This document shows, one piece after another, positions 15,470 to 21,658 of a stretch of 23,757 bases of DNA (position 1 is the stretch's first letter; every line of letters begins with the position of its first letter). The notes beneath the pieces were generated by a model that was not told where the DNA came from, searched no databases, and was given only the letters and a program-made list of their open reading frames with translations. The DNA comes from Virgibacillus_P tibetensis (GTDB taxonomy: Bacteria; Bacillota; Bacilli; Bacillales; Amphibacillaceae). Where the stretch lies: NCBI RefSeq assembly GCF_036026595.1, contig NZ_JARZFX010000026.1:1-23757 (forward strand). The letters are read 5' to 3'. A program made the position numbers and the translations under genes.

Positions 15470-15826
15470 TTAATTCGTGAAATCGAATTGTTTCAGCATA
15501 TTTTCCAGTTTAAGCGCTAAACCTATATTACCATCAACTTTTAACTTGCCTGTCATGAATGCTGTGGTGCTATTCAGGTTCCCAAGCAAAAATTTCTTAA
15601 AATATTTTTCTTTCATTTTTAATGTGCAGTCCGGTTCACTCTGACGGTTAAAATGAACAGTAGCTGTCCCGTCCTTTAATGCAAGTTGGTATATACTGTT
15701 CTCTTCATCTGTTAACTGAAATTCATATATAGCATTCAGTGTTGCATAGGGTTCTTTATTTGCTTCCAGTTTCCGCTCAATACCTTTCCATATTTCCCTG
15801 GTAGTACTGTTTTCTATTGAAATCAT
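15470..15826 (-). CDS. SCP2-like sterol/lipid-carrier domain protein
   Basis: Stand-alone protein of 118 residues with the SCP2 fold pattern: a central IYQLALKDGTATVHF strand pair, CTLKMKEKYFKKFLLGNLN, then TAFMTGKLKVDGNIGLAL and KLENMLKQF, the classic 'aFmtGKlkvkGdmglalkl' signature. SCP2 domains bind lipids or acyl groups in a hydrophobic tunnel. The bacterial single-domain role is not known. The ATG at 15826 has only a weak GGGG site upstream, and a TTG at 15844 in frame is an alternative. It lies between veg and sspF, where B. subtilis has no gene, and about 40 bp after the veg terminator. No good promoter fits in that gap, so expression may rely on read-through from veg. Confidence 0.85.
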   Translation of the reverse strand: MISIENSTTREIWKGIERKLEANKEPYATLNAIYEFQLTDEENSIYQLALKDGTATVHFNRQSEPDCTLKMKEKYFKKFLLGNLNSTTAFMTGKLKVDGNIGLALKLENMLKQFDFTN

Positions 15827-15867
15827 CGTGCAACCCCGTTTCAAACTATTTCATTATCAACTTAAAT

Positions 15868-15904
15868 AAAAAAACACGAGCAGTAAACAAGTTGTCTACT
15901 GCTC
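15868..15904 (-). terminator. Rho-independent terminator of veg
   Basis: On the minus strand GAGCAGTA pairs with TACTGCTC (15878-15904), followed after CGTG by seven T (15868-15874). The veg stop codon TAG (15896-15898) lies in the 5' arm of the stem. Confidence 0.85.
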
Positions 15905-16162
15905 AATCACTGTTGCTATTGTTAGTTCATCCGAAAATTTTAATTCCACTGTTTCTGTTAAAACGTCTGCATAGCTGTATGAAACACGTTCGAAGGCATT
16001 TTCTTCCTGGTCTAGCTCAACAACGAAAACAGAAGGATACGTTTCTGATAGTACACCCGACCGGGTAATTGTTTTCCTTCTTCCGCCGTTCGCTTTAAGT
16101 TTCAAGCGTTTTCCGACGTGACCTTCAAGACCTTGCTTAATTTCGATTAATGTTTTAGCCAC
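15896..16162 (-). CDS. veg: Veg, small conserved protein linked to biofilm control
   Basis: Protein of 88 residues nearly identical in pattern to B. subtilis Veg: AKTLIEIKQGLEGHVGKRLK, KANGGRRKTITRSGVLSETY, PSVFVVELDQEENAFERVSY and YADVLTETVELKF. In B. subtilis Veg stimulates biofilm gene expression by inhibiting SinR. The start is a GTG at 16162 with a strong GAGGTGGAG site. Longer in-frame starts would extend into the promoter. It has one of the best promoter regions in the window, as expected for veg, and its own terminator. Confidence 0.95.
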   Translation of the reverse strand: MAKTLIEIKQGLEGHVGKRLKLKANGGRRKTITRSGVLSETYPSVFVVELDQEENAFERVSYSYADVLTETVELKFSDELTIATVIEQ

Positions 16163-16184
16163 TATACTCCACCTCACTGTATTA

Positions 16185-16213
16185 ATAATACCACAAGCTT
16201 GTTTTATAGTCAA
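16185..16213 (-). promoter_or_regulatory. Second, proximal SigA-like promoter of veg
   Basis: On the minus strand: TTGACT (16208-16213), 17 bp, TATTAT (16185-16190). It is near consensus but would start transcription about 16 nt before the GTG, giving a leader that barely holds the ribosome site. I recall two promoters reported for B. subtilis veg. Confidence 0.45.
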
Positions 16214-16225
16214 ATGAAACTTTAT

Positions 16226-16255
16226 ATTATAACAATATATCATTTTTCATGTCAA
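16226..16255 (-). promoter_or_regulatory. Main SigA promoter of veg
   Basis: On the minus strand: TTGACA (16250-16255), 18 bp, TATAAT (16226-16231). Both hexamers are perfect. The DNA upstream is very A/T rich, which suits an UP element. The predicted start is near 16219, giving a leader of about 57 nt. Confidence 0.85.
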
Positions 16256-16333
16256 CAATAAGTTTGCTTATTTCCATTATTATTTGTAATTGTTAACAAA
16301 TTTATGTATTATTTCACATAAATAGTAGAACAT

Positions 16334-16414
16334 GCAGGCAACTGCCTGCTTAACCCGAAGATTTTGAAGGGGTATCTCTTTCCATTTGACTAATTAGGTC
16401 ATGTCCAGCTTCGG
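16334..16414. other. Structured gene-free DNA between yabG and veg
   Basis: The roughly 310-bp gap holds a tight palindrome GCAGGCA-AC-TGCCTGC (16334-16349), then complementary words CCGAAG (16355-16360) and CTTCGG (16409-16414) enclosing a GAC/GTC hairpin and CTTTCC. No open reading frame is visible. It could be a folded mRNA tail of yabG, part of a repeat, or an RNA on either strand. I did not recognise it. Confidence 0.4.
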
Positions 16415-16431
16415 AGGAAAGGACAGGGAAA

Positions 16432-16456
16432 CTGCGTCATTAATGCGCAGACGCAG
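16432..16456 (-). terminator. Probable terminator hairpin after yabG
   Basis: On the minus strand CTGCGTC pairs with GACGCAG around an 11-nt loop, 17 bp past the yabG stop. It is followed by TTTCCCTGTCC, a pyrimidine-rich but not pure T tract, so termination may be weak. Confidence 0.5.
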
Positions 16457-16473
16457 ATAAGGAATACATTACA

Positions 16474-17343
16474 TTAACGATCCGGAGATTCCTCCATATA
16501 AGGCATCCCCGTTCTAAGTAGCCCTCTTGTCTCAACCCCACCCATACCTTTTTCCCCAGTCAGCGTGTTTCTTAATGCATCCCATACGCTAACCTTTTCC
16601 ATAAACGGTGTGTAAGCTACCTTTGCTGCAATATAAACCGGATCGAGCGCATGAATATTGATCCGCAAAGGAGAACTGGCAAAATTCGCACCTGCACGTA
16701 TTAATGACTCAAAATGGGATTGACAAGCACCTGCAAAAATAACTAATTGATCTAAGTGTGGATTCATCCGTCTTGCCTCTCTAACTGTTTCCGCAAAATA
16801 TTTAGAATGCCTATATGCACGTAAATCATTTTTCAAACCCTTATTCTTTGAAAAGGAATCGTGCCCAGTGATCACAATAATGTCAGGTTGAATCTTTTCC
16901 ACCAAAGTACTGATCTCAAGTGGCATATCTTTTTCATTTAAGTGCACACCATGCACCTGCATCCCCATTCGCTGGTATAATTCAATACACTTTCTCAAAT
17001 AGGTTTGATCCCCATCCAAATGAAGTACCTTAGCTGGTATTTGAAATGATTTCGTATCATGCTGGTACCCTTCTGAAGATTGGTACTCCCTTTTTTCTTT
17101 CATTAGCTGGTAATCCTGCCTGAATAATCGGTATGAGAATTCCTCTTGTTCTTTTTCTGCTTTTTTTCTTTTTTCTAATTCTCTATCTTGCACACGAACA
17201 AGGTCCTTTGTGGGAGCATCTGCCTCTAAACGGACATCCACTCCAAATAAACGTGCCACATCGCTATTCACTGATGCTACTCGAAATAACAGATCGTTAT
17301 TATAGGACGCTCTTGTGACCAACTCTCCTTTTGTAACATCCAT
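16474..17343 (-). CDS. yabG: YabG, sporulation-specific coat-protein protease
   Basis: Cysteine protease of 289 residues that trims spore coat proteins in the mother cell late in sporulation. The candidate catalytic residues are seen as His161 in VITGHDSFSKNKG and Cys207 in FAGACQSHFESLIRAG, corresponding to His172 and Cys218 reported for B. subtilis YabG. Other conserved parts are KGELVTRASYNND at the N-terminus, VLHLDGDQTYL, and SSPLRINIHALDPVYIAAK. Residues 52-85 are highly charged and probably helical. The ATG has GAGGTGA 4 nt upstream. A SigK-type promoter lies just ahead and the ksgA terminator separates it from rnmV-ksgA. Confidence 0.95.
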   Translation of the reverse strand: MDVTKGELVTRASYNNDLLFRVASVNSDVARLFGVDVRLEADAPTKDLVRVQDRELEKRKKAEKEQEEFSYRLFRQDYQLMKEKREYQSSEGYQHDTKSFQIPAKVLHLDGDQTYLRKCIELYQRMGMQVHGVHLNEKDMPLEISTLVEKIQPDIIVITGHDSFSKNKGLKNDLRAYRHSKYFAETVREARRMNPHLDQLVIFAGACQSHFESLIRAGANFASSPLRINIHALDPVYIAAKVAYTPFMEKVSVWDALRNTLTGEKGMGGVETRGLLRTGMPYMEESPDR

Positions 17344-17393
17344 ACATTCACCTCACTCACTGCCTTCGAACTACGAAAAGCATTCCCTTCCTA

Positions 17394-17422
17394 TAGACTA
17401 TGAGTGATGACACCTGCCTGTG
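17394..17422 (-). promoter_or_regulatory. SigK promoter of yabG
   Basis: On the minus strand: CACA (17419-17422), 16 bp, CATAGTCTA (17394-17402). This fits the SigK consensus mACm - 16 - CATAnnnTA exactly at the fixed positions. yabG is SigK-controlled in B. subtilis. The distance to the ATG is about 50 bp. Confidence 0.75.
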
Positions 17423-17435
17423 CGTATTATGCATA

Positions 17436-17470
17436 TTAAAAAAGCCATTACCTTTTTAAGGCAATAGCTT
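17436..17470 (-). terminator. Rho-independent terminator of rnmV-ksgA
   Basis: On the minus strand AAGCUAUUGCCUU pairs with AAGGUAAUGGCUU over 13 bp, using two U-G pairs, with a 3-nt loop (17442-17470). Six T follow at once. It starts 7 bases past the ksgA stop. Confidence 0.92.
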
Positions 17471-17477
17471 AGATTTT

Positions 17478-18353
17478 TTACTTTTGGTGAAAACCGTTGG
17501 CAAGAATTGCAAATTCCTCCATATCCAAAGATTCCCCACGTCTAGTACCATCAATTCCGAGTTCTTCCAGCTTTTGACTGATCATTTCTTTGTCGTATAT
17601 TTCATTGAAGTGACTCGTTAAATTATTCCGTAATGTCTTTCTGCGTTGGGCAAAAGAAGCTTTTACAATTTTAAAAAAGAATGCTTCATCCTCTACCTGC
17701 ACAGGTGGCTTATCCCTTACCACCAGTTTTAATATACTGGAATCTACGTTAGGTTGTGGCATAAATACGCTTTTAGGTACATTCATTACAACTTTTGCAT
17801 GCGTGTAATACTGAACTGCTATAGTTAAGGAGCCGTAGCTTTTACTATTTGGCTTAGCTGCCATTCGCTCTGCTACTTCCTTTTGAATCATTACTGTCAG
17901 GCTATCAACAGGCAGGTTTTCTCTGACCAATTTCATAAGAATTGGAGTCGTAATATAATATGGCAGATTAGCAACGATATGGATAGGCTGATCAGGATTA
18001 AAGTTAGTTTTTATTGCTTCACGGACATCTGCTTCAAGTATATCCTGGTGAATAACTTCAACATTACTGTAATCCTGTAGTGTATCCTTTAGTATAGGTA
18101 ACAAGCGTTGGTCTATTTCATAAGCAACAACTTTATCCGCATGGATCGCCAACTGTTCAGTTAACGCACCAATCCCCGGGCCAATTTCAATTGCCCCGGA
18201 AGTTTTATCAATTCCTGTATGGCTGATAATATTTTCAAGAATATTTACATCGGTAAGAAAGTTTTGGCCGAGGCTTTTTTTGAACGCGAACTTGTATTTC
18301 TTTAATATTTCCTTTGTCCGGGTAGGAGTAGCTATAAGCTTTTTAGACGTCAT
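17478..18353 (-). CDS. ksgA: KsgA (RsmA), 16S rRNA dimethyladenosine transferase
   Basis: Dimethylates A1518 and A1519 of 16S rRNA late in 30S assembly. The 291-residue Rossmann methyltransferase shows FKKSLGQNFLTDVNILENI, the SAM motif AIEIGPGIGALTEQL, VVAYEIDQRLLPIL, the catalytic HIVANLPYYITTPI (NLPY) and FAQRRKTLRNNL in the C-terminal domain. The start is the ATG at 18353, with AGGAGG 8 nt upstream, and not an earlier in-frame codon. It overlaps the 3' end of rnmV by 11 bp, which indicates translational coupling, the same arrangement as in B. subtilis. Confidence 0.97.
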   Translation of the reverse strand: MTSKKLIATPTRTKEILKKYKFAFKKSLGQNFLTDVNILENIISHTGIDKTSGAIEIGPGIGALTEQLAIHADKVVAYEIDQRLLPILKDTLQDYSNVEVIHQDILEADVREAIKTNFNPDQPIHIVANLPYYITTPILMKLVRENLPVDSLTVMIQKEVAERMAAKPNSKSYGSLTIAVQYYTHAKVVMNVPKSVFMPQPNVDSSILKLVVRDKPPVQVEDEAFFFKIVKASFAQRRKTLRNNLTSHFNEIYDKEMISQKLEELGIDGTRRGESLDMEEFAILANGFHQK

Positions 18354-18912
18354 TGTTTTCCTCCTGTTGCACTTGTTTAAATGCTTCATCAAATTGGACC
18401 TTCGTTATCTGAAACATCGTTAGCCGTTTTAATAATTGTTTTCCGTTAGTATGCCCGATTTGCAGTAACTCACCAAGCCGATCTCGGCGTTTGCTGGCCT
18501 TTGAACCACCGATGAGTCCATAATTAACCAGGTCTGCTTTTACTATATCACTTTCGTGTATGTCAGTTAGCTCATATACTACAGACAGAGCCTCCTGTAT
18601 AGCTTCAGGAGTTGCATGTTCAATTCCGAGGCTTTTATTATGTGGGCGCTTTGCCCTGGCCTTATCCTGCGTTAAGAAGGCATGCTTACAGCCAGGTACA
18701 GCCTGATCTATAATATGACGTATTCTTTCCCCCGGATAATCCGGATCTGTAAAAATTATAACTCCACGTTTATCTTTCGCATGCTGTATTTGTTTTATGA
18801 TTTCCCGGTTTATTGCTGAACCATTTGTTTCTATCGTGTCCGCATCGACTGCCTGCCTTATTTTAGCAGTGTCATCTTTGCCTTCAACTATTATTATTTC
18901 TTTTATTTTCAA
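18343..18912 (-). CDS. rnmV: RNase M5, 5S rRNA maturase
   Basis: Toprim-domain nuclease of 189 residues that cuts both ends of the 5S rRNA precursor on the 50S particle. The Toprim motifs are KEIIIVEGKDD (catalytic Glu) and GVIIFTDPDYPGERIR (DxD), with the downstream GIEHATPEAIQEAL of the family. The true start is a TTG at 18912, with AGAGGA 7 nt upstream. It gives the family N-terminus MKIKEIIIVEG, whereas the earlier in-frame GTG at 18930 lacks a site. It ends inside ksgA. Confidence 0.95.
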   Translation of the reverse strand: MKIKEIIIVEGKDDTAKIRQAVDADTIETNGSAINREIIKQIQHAKDKRGVIIFTDPDYPGERIRHIIDQAVPGCKHAFLTQDKARAKRPHNKSLGIEHATPEAIQEALSVVYELTDIHESDIVKADLVNYGLIGGSKASKRRDRLGELLQIGHTNGKQLLKRLTMFQITKVQFDEAFKQVQQEENNDV

Positions 18913-18936
18913 TATATATCCTCTTTCCACAATAAG

Positions 18937-18970
18937 AATGCTCTCACCATCATATCATGGCAAGAGCATT
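18937..18970 (-). other. Leader hairpin upstream of rnmV
   Basis: AATGCTCT and AGAGCATT pair across an 18-nt loop that itself contains CAT..ATG. The structure ends about 15 nt before the rnmV ribosome site and is not followed by a clear U-run, so it looks like an mRNA leader structure or weak attenuator rather than a terminator. Confidence 0.4.
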
Positions 18971-19085
18971 AATCCCACATATATAAGGCTGTTTTTCATC
19001 AATTAGAATCATTCATTACGCCTGTTTTCTAAAATATTGTATTTCTTGGCACAATCTATAAATTGCGACGTAACTTGATATTGAC

Positions 19086-19250
19086 TAACTCCGCTACGGA
19101 AAATACACTTCGCTTTCACCACTCCGGGTACAAGTGCAACATCTGCTCAGCTTCACTTCGTTCACTTTGCAGTTGGGCGGCTGGTGAGCCTCCTTGTGCT
19201 ATCGCACTGTGGAGTCTCACCTATGCCTTTCCTCCCGCAGGAGCCTTAGT
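19086..19250 (-). repeat. Bacillaceae-type dispersed structured repeat, about 165 bp
   Basis: On the minus strand it runs from ACTAAGGCTCCTGCGGGAGG to CTCCGTAGCGGAG-like sequence ending near 19086. I recall this pattern (CTCCTGCGGGA, GGTGAGACTCC, GGAGGCTCACC, GCGAAGTG) recurring in intergenic regions of many Bacillaceae. The centre is a hairpin of 37 nt (19184-19220) pairing GTGAG/CTCAC, CTCC/GGAG and GTGC/GCAC. Its G+C content is far higher than the flanks. It begins at the yabE stop codon, whose TAA is the 'CTAAGG' of the repeat. No protein is encoded. Confidence 0.8.
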
Positions 19251-20502
19251 TAATTATTCTAACTTTAACTTTTTTAACTCCCCATTTATATGCTTCTGCC
19301 TTAGTTGGAACATGAATGTCAATTCTATTTCCTACAATATGACCACCGGTATCGCTGGCAATTGCTTCACCATAACCCTCAACCCACACTTTAGTTCCTA
19401 GAGGGATAACACTCGGGTCAACTGCAATTACTTTCATGTTTGGGTTTGCAATTAAATTTATACCTGTTGCTGTATATCCAGAACAGCCGCTACAGCTTGC
19501 TGTATACGCACTTGCTGTCATCGTATATTCTTTTCCACCTGAACTCGTGTTACTAGACTCGGATTTCGTGCTGCCACTAGATTGGGACTCGCTGGAAAGT
19601 GTGACAAGGTTCTGCTCCTGTTTTGGTTGCGGCTTTGGTTCCTCTTTCGTACCAACAGCAACTACCTGATCCTTGCTTTCGCTAGCAACTTCTTCTTTTA
19701 CTAATTCTCGGCTCACTTCTTTGCCATTTTCAAATGTAACTTCGAACTTCTTAACCAGTATTCCTTCTTGACCCTCCGAAATTACTTCCTCTTTCCCCTT
19801 AAGTAACGAGCTGTCATTCTTTCTCTCTGTATCAAAAGCTATTTTCTCTTCTACTTCATCATTAGCTACTTCGACTCGAACAATAGAAATAGCTGTATCT
19901 TTGGTTACGTCCTGGTCAATAGCAGGTTCGATCTTATCCAGCTTCTTATTGACCATAATTTCATTGGAGTTAAGGATTTCCTCAACAGATCCTCCTGTTG
20001 TCCAAACCATTTTCTTTTCTCCACCATCAATAATAGTGATTTTATATGCTTGGTTTACTTCTATATGTAGTCCATCTTCAACTGCTTCTTTATCTGTATG
20101 AGATATCTCATCGTGATCTGCAAATGATAGGTTATTTTCTTTTAAAAACCCCTCAACAGTTGCACTTGTAGTAAAATACTCCTGTTTTGCACCATCAATG
20201 GTAACTAAAACCTGTTTAGCCGTATCGTATTTTAGTTCCATTCCATCTTCAATTGGTGCATCCTTGTCATAGGAAAGCTCATCATGCTCTCCTACTGTGA
20301 TACCTACTTCCGCAAGCAGTCCTTCAACTGTATTTGTATGTGTTTTCACTGTTTGTGTTTCACCATTATCTGTGATTACTACTTCTGCCTTCGAAGCTTC
20401 AAATAGTACGACACTTGAAAATACTACTAGTGCTAAAACACCAATACTTGAAATAACCAGCTTCATTTTAGATGCCGGCATTAGCCTATGAATTAATCGC
20501 AT
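19246..20502 (-). CDS. yabE: YabE, DUF348/G5/3D-domain cell-wall protein
   Basis: Exported or membrane-anchored protein of 418 residues, related to resuscitation-promoting factor-like muralytic proteins. A hydrophobic segment at about 13-35 follows basic residues. Three DUF348 ubiquitin-like repeats follow (VVITDNGETQTVKTHTNTVE, VLVTIDGAKQEYFTTSATVE, ITIIDGGEKKMVWTTGGSVE), then a G5 domain (about 205-280) and a Ser/Lys/Gln-rich linker. The C-terminal 3D double-psi barrel starts at about 328, with YTMTASAYTASCSGCSGYTA, VDPSVIPLGTKVWVEGYG and SDTGGHIVGNRIDIH, holding the conserved Asp residues of the lytic site. The ATG has GGAGG about 8 nt upstream. Its stop codon coincides with the start of a dispersed repeat. 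Confidence 0.93.
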   Translation of the reverse strand: MRLIHRLMPASKMKLVISSIGVLALVVFSSVVLFEASKAEVVITDNGETQTVKTHTNTVEGLLAEVGITVGEHDELSYDKDAPIEDGMELKYDTAKQVLVTIDGAKQEYFTTSATVEGFLKENNLSFADHDEISHTDKEAVEDGLHIEVNQAYKITIIDGGEKKMVWTTGGSVEEILNSNEIMVNKKLDKIEPAIDQDVTKDTAISIVRVEVANDEVEEKIAFDTERKNDSSLLKGKEEVISEGQEGILVKKFEVTFENGKEVSRELVKEEVASESKDQVVAVGTKEEPKPQPKQEQNLVTLSSESQSSGSTKSESSNTSSGGKEYTMTASAYTASCSGCSGYTATGINLIANPNMKVIAVDPSVIPLGTKVWVEGYGEAIASDTGGHIVGNRIDIHVPTKAEAYKWGVKKVKVRIIN

Positions 20503-20528
20503 GCTCCTGCCTCCTCATAACGCTATTG

Positions 20529-20557
20529 ATTATATTAACAGTTATATGCAAAGTCAA
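20529..20557 (-). promoter_or_regulatory. Consensus SigA promoter of yabE
   Basis: On the minus strand: TTGACT (20552-20557), 17 bp, TATAAT (20529-20534). This is one base from the ideal promoter, and the expected start is about 20 bp before the yabE ATG, just before the GGAGG site. Confidence 0.8.
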
Positions 20558-20567
20558 AGTATTTCCG

Positions 20568-20595
20568 ATTACGATTACTTTACAATTAGGTTACA
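20568..20595 (-). promoter_or_regulatory. Candidate ECF sigma promoter (SigX/SigM-like) of yabE
   Basis: On the minus strand: TGTAAC (20590-20595), 16 bp, CGTAAT (20568-20573). This resembles the ECF pattern TGwAAC - 16 - CGTmwa, and it is in the sense direction upstream of the SigA promoter. The CGTA block could occur by chance. Confidence 0.45.
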
Positions 20596-20659
20596 AATTA
20601 TAATCCAGCGTTGCTTTTGTTGGAGAAATGCATATAATAACTCCGCTATGACAGCGTTT

Positions 20660-20748
20660 TTCATTGTAATAAACTTTTAAAAAAATAGGACTGATTTATC
20701 CATCAGCCCTACCTTAAAAAGTATAAGTTTGCTTCTTATTACAATGAA
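20660..20748 (-). terminator. tatD terminator nested in a 13-bp inverted repeat
   Basis: On the minus strand AGGGCTGA pairs with TCAGTCCT (20687-20710, one G-U), then A and seven T (20679-20685), a clear Rho-independent terminator about 58 bp past tatD. It is flanked by perfect 13-bp inverted arms TTCATTGTAATAA (20660-20672) and TTATTACAATGAA (20736-20748). Inner words AAACTT/AAGTTT extend the pairing. Confidence 0.85.
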
Positions 20749-20767
20749 TTTACGTTTTTTACAGAAA

Positions 20768-21538
20768 TTATTTTGCTATCCTAAATAAAGAAAATGCATT
20801 ATCAGTAGTTACTTTACTTAGCTGCTCCATAGAGATTCCTCTAAGCTCTGCTACTTTTTCTGCGATTAATTTTACATGTGCTGGCTCATTTCGCTTTCCA
20901 CGATATGGGTGAGGTGCAAGGAAAGGTGCGTCTGTTTCAACAAGTAATCTGTCTAAAGGAACTTCTACAGCTACCTCCTTCGGCATGGTTGCGTTTTTAA
21001 AAGTAACCGGACCTCCTAGTGAAATGTAAAAATTCATATCCAGGCACGCCTGTACATAGTCAACTGAATCGTTATAACAATGCATAATGCCTCCTATGGC
21101 TTCGGCGCCTTCTTCTTGCAGAATCTCTATAATATCCTCTGTCGCTTCCCGATTATGAATAATAATTGGCATATTCACTTTCTTCGCAAGGCGGATCTGC
21201 TGACGAAACACTTCCTTCTGCACCTCTTTCGGTGACTTATCCCAGTGGTAATCCAACCCCATCTCACCAATCGCAACGACTTTAGGATGAGAGGATAATT
21301 CTTCTATCCAAGTTAAATCGGCCTCTGTCATGTCTACCGCGTCAACTGGATGCCATCCTACTGCGGCATAGATAGTTTTATTCTGTTCAGCTATTTCAAT
21401 AGCCAGCGGAATCGTTTCTTTATCAAAACCAACGACGACCATATAATTCACCCCAGCAGCAAAGGCACGCTGAATTGTATCTTCTCGATCTTCAGAAAAC
21501 TGTCTTGCGTTTAAATGTACATGTGTATCGAATAACAT
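20768..21538 (-). CDS. tatD: TatD-family metal-dependent deoxyribonuclease
   Basis: TIM-barrel hydrolase of 256 residues (YabD in B. subtilis). Metal ligands are seen in MLFDTHVHLNARQF (HxH), AIGEMGLDYHW (Glu), PIIIHNREA (His), GGIMHCYNDS (His) and LLVETDAPFLAP (Asp), all in the usual order. TatD enzymes have 3'-5' exonuclease activity and are linked to DNA fragment removal and oxidative damage repair. The start is the ATG at 21538, with GGAGG 7 nt upstream, and not an earlier in-frame codon at 21574. It lies 120 bp after metG, as in B. subtilis. Confidence 0.95.
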   Translation of the reverse strand: MLFDTHVHLNARQFSEDREDTIQRAFAAGVNYMVVVGFDKETIPLAIEIAEQNKTIYAAVGWHPVDAVDMTEADLTWIEELSSHPKVVAIGEMGLDYHWDKSPKEVQKEVFRQQIRLAKKVNMPIIIHNREATEDIIEILQEEGAEAIGGIMHCYNDSVDYVQACLDMNFYISLGGPVTFKNATMPKEVAVEVPLDRLLVETDAPFLAPHPYRGKRNEPAHVKLIAEKVAELRGISMEQLSKVTTDNAFSLFRIAK

Positions 21539-21560
21539 GGTGTTCCTCCTATCAAGTGAA

Positions 21561-21591
21561 AAGGCCAACCTCAAAATTGAAGTTTGGCCTT
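21561..21591 (-). terminator. Stem-loop between metG and tatD, weak terminator
   Basis: Arms AAGGCCAA and TTGGCCTT, with further inner pairs, form a stem that is followed by only TT on the transcribed strand after the stem's own UU. It stands about 70 bp past the metG stop and just upstream of the tatD ribosome site. It probably reduces rather than blocks read-through, because no other promoter for tatD is obvious. Confidence 0.5.
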
Positions 21592-21658
21592 ATTTTATGC
21601 ATTTTGAATACCTTTTATTTAGGCTGCTTGAAAAGCCAATTTTAAAAAGATACTTTAT

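Noticed and set aside
15827..15867. Promoter for the SCP2 gene based on GATAAT at 15853-15858
   Set aside because: The -35 position would fall inside the veg terminator with no match to TTGACA, so I do not call it.
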